A stretch of 64,000 bases of DNA, from NCBI RefSeq assembly GCF_000147815.2, contig NC_015957.1, positions 10,168,001-10,232,000 of the forward strand, given 5' to 3'. A program made the position numbers and the translations under genes. The stretch comes from Streptomyces violaceusniger Tu 4113 (GTDB lineage: Bacteria; Actinomycetota; Actinomycetes; Streptomycetales; Streptomycetaceae). The notes beneath the pieces were generated by a model. It was given only the letters and a program-made list of their open reading frames with translations. It had not been told where the DNA came from and searched no databases. Below are positions 27,661 through 35,428 of the stretch, piece after piece (within the stretch, counting starts at the first letter, position 1; each line of letters opens with the position of its first letter).

Positions 27661-27927
27661 GTGGAAAACGTATCGACCACTGAGATTCCGGCCGGGGTGG
27701 AACTCGATTTCACGGCCTGGCTGCGGCACCTGGAACGCCGGGACCTCAGCGATCCGGCGGACTTCGCCGCGGTCGTCAGGGAGCTGGCGCTCGACCCGCA
27801 CCGCACGGAGTACGCCGAGTACATCGGGTCCCGGCAGTCGCTGATGAGCGACGCCGGAGCCCGCTGGGCCAGCCTGGTGGCCATGCTCATCAACGCCGTC
27901 CACAGCACCATGGCGGACACGTCCTGA
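27661..27927 (+). CDS. Uncharacterised small protein, 88 aa
   Basis: A GTG start with a strong GGGAGGTG site 3-4 nt upstream gives an 88-aa acidic protein (IPAGVELDFTAWLRHLERRD ... WASLVAMLINAVHSTM). It appears largely helical; one short hydrophobic stretch near the end is too short to be a clear membrane anchor. I recognise no family. It lies between the uncharacterised 165-aa gene and the SARP gene, which converges on it. Confidence 0.7.
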   Translation: MENVSTTEIPAGVELDFTAWLRHLERRDLSDPADFAAVVRELALDPHRTEYAEYIGSRQSLMSDAGARWASLVAMLINAVHSTMADTS

Positions 27928-28040
27928 GGCGTGTGCGCCGGATCGGCCACGCGCATCGGCCACGCGCATCGGCCGGGGCCCGGCGACCGCCAAGGATCGC
28001 CCGGGGCCCGGCCCGGTGAAGCCCCGAAGGCCCGGCCGGA

Positions 28041-29912
28041 TCAGCCCGTACCGTCCGCCGGCGGCTGCGGCCCCGGGCCCCGGCCACCCCGCTGCTCACG
28101 GGCGAACAGCCGCACCAACGGGCGGTAGCGGTACCGCAGTTGATCCCCGTCGGCGATGATGTCCAGCAGGCGGACCTCCGAGATCGACTCCAGCACGTCC
28201 TCGGTCCGCCCCTCCGGCCACCGCAGCTCCACGGCCGCCTGACGCGCGGTGAACGCGGAGCCCTCCTCCTGGTGCGCCAGCACCCGGAACGCGTACCGGG
28301 CCGTCGGCGCCAGCCGGGCGTGACAGCGGCTCAGGGTCGCCCGCACATCGAGGCTGCCCAGGGACAGCTCGCCCAGCCGCCGGTCCGCGGGGGCCAGCCG
28401 GTCCGCCAGATGCGTCAGCCGCCACTGCGGATACGCCGCCAGCCGCGCCGCGCAGATCCGCAGCGCCAGCGGAAGCCCGTCGCACCGCGCCACGATCCGT
28501 TCGGCCGCCTCCGGCTCCGCCGCCACCCTCCCGGGCCCCGCGAGCGCCGCCAGCAGCAGCCGCCCCTCCGCGGCGTCCAGCGGATCCAGCCGCACCAGGC
28601 GCACCCCCTCCACCGAGGTGAGCGAGGAGTGGCCGGTGATCAGGGTGCGGCAGCCGTCGCCGTTCACCAGCAGCGGGCGCACCTGCCGGTCCTCGACCGC
28701 GTTGTCCAGCACCACCAGCGCCCGGCGGCCGTCCAGCCGGCTGCGGTAGAGCTGCGCCCGTTCGTCCAGGGCGGCGGGCAGATCGTGATGCCCTGCGCCG
28801 AGCGACCGCAGGAACCAGCCGAGCACATCCAGCGGATCCTTGGGCCCGCCGTCCTCCTCCCGCAGATCGGCGTAGAGCTGCCCGTGCGGGAAGTCCTCAC
28901 GGCACCGGTGCGCGGCGTGCACCGCCAGCGCCGAGGTGCCCGTCCCCGGAGCTCCGGTCAGCACCGTCGCCCCGCCGCGCCCGGGGGCCCGCAGCGCGTC
29001 CGACACGACCGCGAGCTGCTCGGCGCGCCCGCTCAGATCGCCGATGTCGGTCGGCAGCATGGCCGGCACCAGGCCGGCCCAGATGTCCCCGGCCATCGAC
29101 TCGGGTCCGGGGACGCCCGCCCGCCCCGCCTTGTGCAGCCGCACCCGGACCGGCTCCGGGGCGGCGGGGCCGGGCAGATCGCCGCGCAGCACGCCGTGAT
29201 GGACATGGCGCAGCCCCGCGCCGGGGTCCATCCCGAGCTCGTCGCGCAGCACCCGCCGTCCGCGCTCGTAGACCGCCAGCGCGTCCGCCCGCCGGTCACA
29301 CCGGTACAGGGCGGTCATCAACTGGCCGCGCAGCGCCTCCCGCAGCGGATGCTCGGCCACCAGCCGGGTCAGTTCGGGTACGGACCGGGCGTGCCGGCCC
29401 AGCGCCAGCTCCGCCTCGATACGGTGCTCCACCGCGCTGATCCGGGCCTCCTCCAGCCGCGGCAGCTCCGTCTCCTCCAGGAAGCCGGTCACATCCGACA
29501 GGGCGGGCCCCCGCCACAGCGCCAGGGCGGTGTGCAGCCGCTCGGCGGCGTCCGCGTACCGGCCGTCGGCGAGTTCCCCGCGCCCCTGCTCGGCCAGGCG
29601 CTGGAACTCCTCCCAGTCGAACCGGGCCCCGCTGTGGTCCATCGTGTATCCCGGGCCCCGGCGGGCCAGATGGAGCCAGGGGGCGCAGCGTTTGCGCAGC
29701 CGCGAGATATGGGTGTAGAGCTGCGCGGTCATCGTGACCGGCGGATTGCGTCCCCACAGCAGCTCGCTGAGCCGGTCGTCCGAGACCACCCGGCCGCCGG
29801 AGAGCAGCAGGGCGGCCAGCACGGTCCGCTGTTTGGCGCCGTCGACGGGCAGCAGCCGCCCGTCCACGCGCACCTCCACCGGTCCGAGGATCCCGAACTC
29901 CACCTGCCGCAC
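28041..29912 (-). CDS. SARP-family regulator with degenerate STAND ATPase domain (AfsR-like)
   Basis: A 623-aa protein. It has an N-terminal OmpR-type winged helix (about 1-95, VDGAKQRTVLAALLLSGGRV), a bacterial transcriptional activation domain (about 96-250) and an NB-ARC-like module. The P-loop reads TGAPGTGTSALA, so the Walker A lysine is replaced by Thr326, and the Walker B-like strand is ALVVLDNAVED. SARPs activate antibiotic clusters by binding direct repeats near -35. Loss of the lysine suggests that ATP hydrolysis is not needed. GTG 29912 is preceded by GGGGAGG. It follows the IclR-type gene by 76 nt on the same strand. Confidence 0.92.
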   Translation of the reverse strand: MRQVEFGILGPVEVRVDGRLLPVDGAKQRTVLAALLLSGGRVVSDDRLSELLWGRNPPVTMTAQLYTHISRLRKRCAPWLHLARRGPGYTMDHSGARFDWEEFQRLAEQGRGELADGRYADAAERLHTALALWRGPALSDVTGFLEETELPRLEEARISAVEHRIEAELALGRHARSVPELTRLVAEHPLREALRGQLMTALYRCDRRADALAVYERGRRVLRDELGMDPGAGLRHVHHGVLRGDLPGPAAPEPVRVRLHKAGRAGVPGPESMAGDIWAGLVPAMLPTDIGDLSGRAEQLAVVSDALRAPGRGGATVLTGAPGTGTSALAVHAAHRCREDFPHGQLYADLREEDGGPKDPLDVLGWFLRSLGAGHHDLPAALDERAQLYRSRLDGRRALVVLDNAVEDRQVRPLLVNGDGCRTLITGHSSLTSVEGVRLVRLDPLDAAEGRLLLAALAGPGRVAAEPEAAERIVARCDGLPLALRICAARLAAYPQWRLTHLADRLAPADRRLGELSLGSLDVRATLSRCHARLAPTARYAFRVLAHQEEGSAFTARQAAVELRWPEGRTEDVLESISEVRLLDIIADGDQLRYRYRPLVRLFAREQRGGRGPGPQPPADGTG

Positions 29913-29988
29913 TGCTGCCTCCCCACGGCCTCGGTGTCGTTCGGCCCGACCACCCCCGCCCTCGTCCCGCCCCGCCGTCCGCGAGGCG

Positions 29989-30717
29989 TCAGCAACCTGA
30001 CAACTCGGCGATCCGCACCGCCGCGTCGATCGCCTCACAGCCGAGCTGATGCCCCGGATTGCGGCCCACCCGGCTGATCGGCCCGGAGAGCGACAGCGCC
30101 GCGATCACCCGCCCGTCCGGGGAGCGCACCGGCGCCGCGACGGTCGCCGTGTCCGGCTCCCAGCCCCCGACGCTCTGCGCCCAGCCCCGCCGCCGTACGC
30201 CGGAGAGCATGGCCGCGGTGAACCGGGCCCCGCGCAGCGCCTCGTACAGCACCTCCGGCTCCTCCCACGCGAGCAGCACCTGGGCCACCGCCCCGGACTT
30301 CATGGGAAACGCGGTGCCCACCGGCATCGGCTCACCGCCCAGCCCCTCGGAGGAGGCCACACAGATCCGCATCCGGCCGCGGCGCCGGTGGAGCCGGGCG
30401 CTCGCCCCGGTCCGGGCGCTCACCTGCGCCAGCACCGGGCCCGCCTCGGCCTTCAGCCGGTCCTGGCGGGCCTCGACGACCATGTCGCCCAGCCGGGGGC
30501 CGAGGGCGAAGTGCCCGTGCCCGTCGCGGGCGACCAGTCCCAGCCGCTCCAGGGCCAGCACCAGCCGGTGCGCGGTGGGCCGTTTCAGACCGGTGTCGGA
30601 GACCAGCCGGGCCAGTGTGGCCGGGCCGCCCTCCAACACGCCCAGCAGCAGCGACGCCTTGTCGAGCACGCCCACTCCGCTCAGCAGCGGCGGTGAGGTC
30701 ATCGTCGAGTGGGCCAT
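29989..30717 (-). CDS. IclR-family transcriptional regulator
   Basis: A 242-aa protein with an N-terminal winged helix (LLGVLEGGPATLARLVSDTGLKRPTAHRLVLALERLGLV) and a C-terminal IclR effector domain (VGTAFPMKSGAVAQVLLAW ... VRSPDGRVIAALSLSGP). It probably senses a small aromatic or pathway intermediate. ATG 30717 lies 4 nt after the thioesterase stop (TGAGCTCATG), so the two are coupled; an internal ATG at 30702 is the alternative start. Confidence 0.9.
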   Translation of the reverse strand: MAHSTMTSPPLLSGVGVLDKASLLLGVLEGGPATLARLVSDTGLKRPTAHRLVLALERLGLVARDGHGHFALGPRLGDMVVEARQDRLKAEAGPVLAQVSARTGASARLHRRRGRMRICVASSEGLGGEPMPVGTAFPMKSGAVAQVLLAWEEPEVLYEALRGARFTAAMLSGVRRRGWAQSVGGWEPDTATVAAPVRSPDGRVIAALSLSGPISRVGRNPGHQLGCEAIDAAVRIAELSGC

Positions 30718-30721
30718 GAGC

Positions 30722-31465
30722 TCAGCCCAGATGCTCGGCGAGCGCGCGGACGACGGCGTCGCGCTGCTCCACCAGGTAGAAGTGGTGCCCCGGCAGCACC
30801 CGCAGGTCGAAGCCCGCCGGTGCCACCTCGCCCCAGGCGGCCATGTCCTCCGCGGTGATGTGCGGGTCGCCGTCCCCGACATGGGCCACCACCGGGCAGC
30901 TGACCGGCGCCGCGGCACGGGGGCCGTACGTCCCGACCGCCTTGAAGTCCGCCCGGAGCGCGGGCAGCACCACCTCGCGCAGATCCGGGTCGTCCAGCAG
31001 CGCGCCATCGGTGCCGCCGAGCCCCCGCACCTCCTCCAGCAGCGCCTCGTCGCCGCCCAGGTAGGTGGTGTGGGGCGTCAGCTTGTGCGGGGCCTTCCGG
31101 CTGGAGACGAAGAGCGCCTGGAGGCGGATGCCGTACCGGCTCTCCAGCCGCAGCGCGACCTCGTACCCCACGGACGCGCCCATGCTGTGGCCGAAGAGGG
31201 TCAACGGCACGTCCGCGAAGGGCAGCAGGGCCGCGGTGACCTCGTCGGCGAGGTCCTCGATGCGGTCGATGCCCGGTTCGACGAGCCGCTCCTGCCGGCC
31301 CGGATAGCGCGTGGCGAGTACTTCCACGCCGTAGTCGAAGGCGGTCCCCCAGCCGTGGAAGAACCCGGCGGAACCCCCCGCGTGCGGCAGGCAGACCAGC
31401 CGCCTGCGCGGCGCCGCCTCGGTCCCGTATCTGCGGAACCACTTGCTGTCGATGCCGACGGCCAT
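30722..31465 (-). CDS. Type II thioesterase (GrsT/RifR-like)
   Basis: A 247-aa stand-alone thioesterase. It opens with RRLVCLPHAGGSAGFFHGW, has the nucleophile elbow LFGHSMGASVGYEVA, the acid in HVGDGDPHIT and the His in LPGHHFYLVEQ. Such enzymes clear mis-primed or stalled acyl groups from NRPS and PKS carrier domains. ATG 31465 (MAVGIDSK) is chosen with GGAG just upstream; GTG 31474 in the same frame is equally possible. It forms a pair with the downstream IclR regulator. Confidence 0.92.
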   Translation of the reverse strand: MAVGIDSKWFRRYGTEAAPRRRLVCLPHAGGSAGFFHGWGTAFDYGVEVLATRYPGRQERLVEPGIDRIEDLADEVTAALLPFADVPLTLFGHSMGASVGYEVALRLESRYGIRLQALFVSSRKAPHKLTPHTTYLGGDEALLEEVRGLGGTDGALLDDPDLREVVLPALRADFKAVGTYGPRAAAPVSCPVVAHVGDGDPHITAEDMAAWGEVAPAGFDLRVLPGHHFYLVEQRDAVVRALAEHLG

Positions 31466-31621
31466 CGTCTCCACGCACCTCCTCGTCATCGTCGGCCGAT
31501 CCCCCGTCGCCCTGGTGACCCGCCCGCATTCCTTGCGGCCAGTTCTAGCCGCGCCCCGACGCACCGGGCAACGGCCCGTCATGAAGCTGCCGTGGGCGGC
31601 TGAAAAAAATGCGATGGCGTA

Positions 31622-32443
31622 TCACCGTCGCTCGCCGGGGGATTGCGAGATGAGCAGACCGAGTTCCGCGGCGCGCACCCCGGCCTGAAATCGTGAATTC
31701 GCCCCGAGTAACGCCATGATCTCCGCGACATATCTGCGGTAAGTGCGTACGGACATGGCGAGTTCCCGGGCCGCGACCTCATCGGTCACCCCGGCCCGTA
31801 ACCGCTCGAGTATCTGCTGGGCGATATCCGCCCGCGTCTTGTCGCCGAATTCGATGCGGTCGGAGACCTCGACCGCGTTGCGCCACACCCCGTCGAAGAG
31901 CGCGACCAGCGGCTGGATGACACCGGGGGCGCGGACCACCGAGGCCCGGCGGCCGGCCACCGACGCGGCGCACACCAGCGCGTGCTCGTTGTCGGCGATC
32001 ACGGCCACCAGGGCGGGGATCCGGGCCACCCGGGTCCGTACCCGCGGTTCGGCGGCATGCGCCGAGACGAACCGCCAGTCGAGCGTCGAGGGCGTGCACA
32101 GCAGCCGCACCCGGGAGCTCTTCCGCGCCGCACCGGACAGCAGCGCGGTCAGGGCCTCGTGGACCGCGTCGGAGTACGCGGACTCCGCGGCGAGCACCAC
32201 ATCGACGCGCGTAGTGGCATTGGTGACCAGCCGCGCCGCCGTCTCGACGGCGTCCTCATGGGCGTCGATGACGTCCACCAAGGAGTCGCGGTGCAGTTGG
32301 TTGCGGCGTCTGTCCACCGTGGACGCCAGGAGCGCGCTGACTTCCAGCAGCTCCCGTTCGAATTCATCGGCGGCCTCGACCGGAACGAGGTCGACCTCTC
32401 GACGGCTGCTGCCCGAAGCGCTCTCGGACATCCCGGATGGCAC
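31622..32443 (-). CDS. LuxR-type HTH regulator (paralog A)
   Basis: A 273-aa protein. The C-terminal 60 residues form a LuxR/NarL-like helix-turn-helix (IAQQILERLRAGVTDEVAAR then MSVRTYRRYVAEIMALLGANSRF). The N-terminal 200 residues form an alpha/beta sensor-like region (RVRLLCTPSTLDWRF, ALVAVIADNEHALVCA) similar to TrmB or PLD-like regulators. It is a paralog of the next protein. GTG 32443 is chosen with GGGGG 6 nt upstream; GTG 32452 is an alternative start with no room for a ribosome site. Confidence 0.85.
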   Translation of the reverse strand: MPSGMSESASGSSRREVDLVPVEAADEFERELLEVSALLASTVDRRRNQLHRDSLVDVIDAHEDAVETAARLVTNATTRVDVVLAAESAYSDAVHEALTALLSGAARKSSRVRLLCTPSTLDWRFVSAHAAEPRVRTRVARIPALVAVIADNEHALVCAASVAGRRASVVRAPGVIQPLVALFDGVWRNAVEVSDRIEFGDKTRADIAQQILERLRAGVTDEVAARELAMSVRTYRRYVAEIMALLGANSRFQAGVRAAELGLLISQSPGERR

Positions 32444-32556
32444 ACCACTCACCCCCGTGTGAGTTCTTCATCGCGTATCAAGCGCGGAACACCCACTCGT
32501 GTCCGCCCAGCGGCGCGGCCCGACCCGCGCCGCGCCGCACCGCGCCGCTCAACAGG

Positions 32557-33387
32557 TCACTCGGCCGTCGACAGCAGACCCAGCTCGACCGCCCGCACCC
32601 CCGCCTGGAACCGGGAATTGGCCCCCAACGCCCGCATGATCTCCGCGACATGGCGCCGGTAGGTGCGCAACGAGACGTCGACCTCACGGGCCGCGACATC
32701 GTCGGTGTAGCCCTTGCAGAGCCGCTCCAGGATGCGCCGGGCCGACTCGGTACGCAGCCGCTCGCTGATCCAGCGGTGCTCCGCGGGGCGCACCGCGCCC
32801 GACCACGCACCGGCGAACAGCAGATCCAGGGCCCGGACGGACGCCGTGTCCTCGATGACCGACACCACATCCCCTCCCCCGCGCTCCGCGGAGGACCGGA
32901 CCATCGCCACGCCGCCGTCCACGATCAGCATCTCCATGACCGCGTCGACGACCTTGACCTGCGTGTTCACACCGCTTTCCATGGCGGCCCGGATCGCCGG
33001 GTCGGAAAGCGAACCGGGCGTGCACAGCAGCCGCACCGGAATGCGCTCATGGTCCGGCCCGTTCAGCCGGCGCAGCGCCGAGAGCATGACCTCGGCCCGG
33101 TCGCCGCCGGCGGGGAGCGCGATGCTGATGCCGTGCCGGGCCCGGTCGACGAGCGCCTCCACGGCGTTCGCGACGGCCGCGTCATTCCCCTTCATCGTCA
33201 CCACGGCGTGCCGGGCCACGGTGCGACGGTGCAGATTCACCGTCGATTCGATCAATTTACGGGCCTGGAGCAGTGCCTGCACCACACCGTCACGCCCCGG
33301 TTCGGGGCCGCCGGCTCCCGAAGCCGCGCTTATCGCCGCCTGTTCCCGCGCTCTCGCGGAAACAGGCGCCATCGCCAAACCTGCCAC
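32557..33387 (-). CDS. LuxR-type HTH regulator (paralog B)
   Basis: A 276-aa protein with the same layout as paralog A: a sensor-like region with VRLLCTPGSLSDPAI and MEMLIVDGGVAMV, then a C-terminal HTH (ARRILERLCKGYTDDVAARE, VSLRTYRRHVAEIMRALGANSRFQAG). The HTH is nearly identical to that of paralog A (ANSRFQAGVRAxELGLL in both), while the sensor halves have diverged, suggesting one DNA target and different signals. GTG 33387 has GGGGG 8 nt upstream. It lies 113 nt upstream of paralog A. Confidence 0.85.
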   Translation of the reverse strand: MAGLAMAPVSARAREQAAISAASGAGGPEPGRDGVVQALLQARKLIESTVNLHRRTVARHAVVTMKGNDAAVANAVEALVDRARHGISIALPAGGDRAEVMLSALRRLNGPDHERIPVRLLCTPGSLSDPAIRAAMESGVNTQVKVVDAVMEMLIVDGGVAMVRSSAERGGGDVVSVIEDTASVRALDLLFAGAWSGAVRPAEHRWISERLRTESARRILERLCKGYTDDVAAREVDVSLRTYRRHVAEIMRALGANSRFQAGVRAVELGLLSTAE

Positions 33388-33937
33388 GCTTATTACCCCC
33401 GTTATGACACAACGATCACCAGCGGACCTCGGACCGGTAGGTCCAGGATGCGGCTGGGAGGTTGAAGTGAGTGACCATCCCCCTGAATGGCCAGGTATGT
33501 CCCGTCGATAAAGGTTGAAAGGCGGAACACTTCAATCATCGATGCGCGGCCGACAGTAGTTCCCACTCCTACGCCAGTCAATGCATCCGAGTTGGCCCGG
33601 AAAGAGCAGGTGGGCCGCCCCGTTAACGCCCCCCTCGGCCCCGCCGCGCGAACCCCTGAAGTTGTCAGCTAGCTGTAGTGCAACCCCCGAGCTCCGGCGC
33701 CCCCACCGTCGCGATCATCACTGTACGCATCGGTCAGGAGGCTTTCAGCGAGCGTCCCGGGTCGTTTCTGTCCTGTTACTGCCAGCGAACATAGGGAATC
33801 GGAGAACGACTCCGACGAGCCGCGAACCAGCGGGTCATACCACTCCAAACCCATGTGGCGATCATCCACATGAGGAGTTCCTCATTCCTGGGTGACGGCC
33901 GCCACAATCCGGACCGAAGTAGCGATTGCAGCACGCG
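33388..33937. other. 550-bp gene-free region upstream of the LuxR pair
   Basis: No convincing gene on either strand. It should contain the promoter for the leftward LuxR paralogs and the 3' region of the LysR-like gene. It has a dyad ATGAGGA-GT-TCCTCAT at 33870-33885 and a stretch TACTGCCAGCGAAC at about 33778-33791 that partly resembles the cluster motif. Base composition is less GC-rich than the neighbouring genes. Confidence 0.5.
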
Positions 33938-34195
33938 TCAGGCCGCGGCGCAGACGCCCTTCATGCTGTCGATCAACGCGAGCACCGCACGTGCGGACGG
34001 AAGAATCATGCGACCTTCCCTGGTGAGCTGCGCACCGGTGGAGTCGCGAGTGAAAAGCTTGGTGCCCAGCATCTGCTCGAGGCACTTGATTTGGTAGCTG
34101 ATGGCCGGTTGTGAATAGCCGAGCGCCTTGGCCGCTTGATCCATACGCCCTATCTCGGCGATGGATACGAAAGCGCGGAACTCCCGCTCATGCAT
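33938..34195 (-). CDS. LysR-type DNA-binding domain only, 85 aa
   Basis: An 85-aa protein that is just the LysR winged helix: HEREFRAFVSIAEIGRMDQA, AKALGYSQPAISYQIKCLEQ and MLGTKLFTRDSTGAQLTREG, ending shortly after the linker helix with no effector-binding domain. ATG 34195 has CAGGGGGC just upstream. The stop is clean and no continuation is visible downstream, so it is either a stand-alone DNA-binding protein (perhaps a competitor of a full-length regulator) or the remains of one. The reading frame extends upstream to 34312, but without a ribosome site. Confidence 0.75.
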   Translation of the reverse strand: MHEREFRAFVSIAEIGRMDQAAKALGYSQPAISYQIKCLEQMLGTKLFTRDSTGAQLTREGRMILPSARAVLALIDSMKGVCAAA

Positions 34196-34309
34196 TTTGC
34201 CCCCTGTCCGGCGACCACCGACCGGTGGCCGTCGAGAACCCGTCGCCAAGAACGCACGGGTTATCCGATCCGTCGAGACCATATCAACGTACTCAATCTC
34301 GGAAGGCAA

Positions 34310-34331
34310 CATCCGGTGCAGGAAGCTGCAA
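34310..34331. promoter_or_regulatory. Candidate operator, copy 3, upstream of the LysR-like gene
   Basis: These 22 bases match copy 1 (26662-26683) at 19 positions, including the unbroken block GCAGGAAGCTGC apart from its neighbours. It lies about 115 nt upstream of the LysR-like start, in an otherwise gene-free stretch. Confidence 0.5.
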
Positions 34332-34586
34332 TACGACGGGCCGCGAAGACTTCACAAGAGCGGAACATGCTGCAACACCGGAGGTGAAGAACCCGGCCCC
34401 GAGGAAAGTTCACCCCACGTTCACCGCACACGGCGCGAGTGCCTGAACGCCCGCACGGAGCCCCCCGGGAGGTGCCGCCGCCCGTCCGGCCGCGGGCGGC
34501 CACCGCGACACCGGCCGTCCGAGCGGGCCGCGGTGGCGGTGCCGGCAGCGGCTCGGCACGGGTCACGGCTGACACGCTCCACCGTC

Positions 34587-34621
34587 ACGAAAGCCCGCCA
34601 TCGTCGATGGCGGGCTTTCGT
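34587..34621. terminator. 17-bp perfect hairpin
   Basis: Bases 34587-34603 pair with 34605-34621 around a single central base, ending in CTTTCGT. A strong terminator-type structure in the gap between the LysR-like gene and the tRNA; the transcript it ends is not obvious. Confidence 0.7.
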
Positions 34622-34633
34622 CATTCAGCCGTG

Positions 34634-34681
34634 GATGTCCAACGCCCCGGAGGGCAGGCCATCCGGAGCTTCTTCCCTGCT
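34634..34681. repeat. Imperfect copy of the tRNA-Thr 3' flank
   Basis: 48 bases (GATGTC ... CCCTGCT) match 35123-35170, directly beyond the tRNA-Thr 3' end, at 41 positions. The copy here keeps a weakened version of the tRNA terminator hairpin. The 441-bp gap between the copies could be a remnant of an integration or duplication event. Confidence 0.75.
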
Positions 34682-34686
34682 GGGAC

Positions 34687-35001
34687 TCAGGGTGCCGGTG
34701 CCGCTGCGGGAGGACGCGAGGCCGTTCGTCCGGGACTACCGGGCCATCCCGCATCAACTGACGCTGGGCGCCACGCTGTCGGGGAAGGCGGCGGAGCTGC
34801 TGCCTCTGCTTGTTGGGCCGACATCGCCCCCGAAGCGGTCGGCGCCGCCTTCGCGATGTACGGACTGATCGGGTCTCCGACGTCCAGCGGATCCCAAGAG
34901 AAGTAGGAAGCGCCCCAGGCGAGGAAGATCAACACCAGGGCAGTCAGCTCAGCGCCGACCAGGACACACCCGCTACACCCGCTTGGGGTTCGCTCAGCCA
35001 C
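34687..35001 (-). CDS. Doubtful small membrane protein, 104 aa
   Basis: From GTG 35001 the frame gives a hydrophobic N-terminal segment (CVLVGAELTALVLIFLAWGASYF) followed by WDPLDVGDPISPYIAKA and then an Ala/Pro-rich tail that reads like non-coding sequence. There is no good ribosome site. On the opposite strand two short fragments in different frames also look weakly coding (DYRAIPHQLTLGA, then ADIAPEAVGAAFAMYGLIG). The stretch is best treated as degraded sequence between the two tRNA-flank repeats. Confidence 0.22.
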   Translation of the reverse strand: MAERTPSGCSGCVLVGAELTALVLIFLAWGASYFSWDPLDVGDPISPYIAKAAPTASGAMSAQQAEAAAPPPSPTAWRPASVDAGWPGSPGRTASRPPAAAPAP

Positions 35002-35122
35002 CTGTCCAGCCCATCACGACCCGCACGGGAGGCACATGAGTACCTGTACTCAGGACCGTTCTCGCCACAACTGACGCGAAAGCTACCCTCGAACTGGGCT
35101 CCGACGCTTGATGTCACCTGTA

Positions 35123-35170
35123 GATGTCAAAAGCCCCGGACGGCAGACCGTCCGAGGCTTCTTCCCTGCT
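35123..35170. repeat. tRNA-Thr 3' flank, second copy of the 48-bp repeat
   Basis: Direct repeat partner of 34634-34681 (41 of 48 bases identical). It contains the tRNA terminator hairpin and ends 9 nt from the tRNA 3' end. Confidence 0.75.
35132..35159 (-). terminator. tRNA-Thr terminator hairpin
   Basis: AGCCCCGGACGG (35132-35143) pairs with 35148-35159 with one mismatch. On the minus strand it is followed by TTTTGACA, the usual layout of an intrinsic terminator 20 nt beyond the tRNA. Confidence 0.8.
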
Positions 35171-35179
35171 CAGGTAGAG

Positions 35180-35252
35180 AGCCGACTGTCGGGTTCGAAC
35201 CGACGACCTTCGCTTTACAAGAGCGGTGCTCTACCAGCTGAGCTAAGTCGGC
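35180..35252 (-). tRNA. tRNA-Thr (anticodon TGT)
   Basis: Reading 35252 to 35180, the acceptor stem GCCGACT pairs with AGTCGGC, the D-arm is GCTCAGCTGGTAGAGC, the anticodon loop is CTTGTAA (anticodon TGT) and the T-arm contains GGTTCGAACC. The length is 73 nt with no encoded CCA. It decodes ACA. The gene sits at the border between the biosynthetic cluster and the conserved msiK region. Confidence 0.95.
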
Positions 35253-35428
35253 ATCCCCTGCAGTGTACCCGCCCCCGGGGCGTGATCCGTTCGAAAATTC
35301 CCGGGGCCTGCCTAGAGACAGGGCCGCCCTGTCCGGTATAGCGTCACGCCAATCCACCTCCGGTGGACTAGACCCCTCCTTTACTCGGATCGTCCGGCAC
35401 GTTCCTGCCGGTGAAGGGACAGATCACC

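Noticed and set aside
34439..34906. Plus-strand 155-codon frame between the LysR-like gene and the tRNA
   Set aside because: It crosses a perfect terminator hairpin and a repeat, has no ribosome site and no recognisable domain; likely degraded DNA.
35108..35341. Short frames over the tRNA-Thr region
   Set aside because: The sequence folds as a complete tRNA with its terminator; the frames are incidental.
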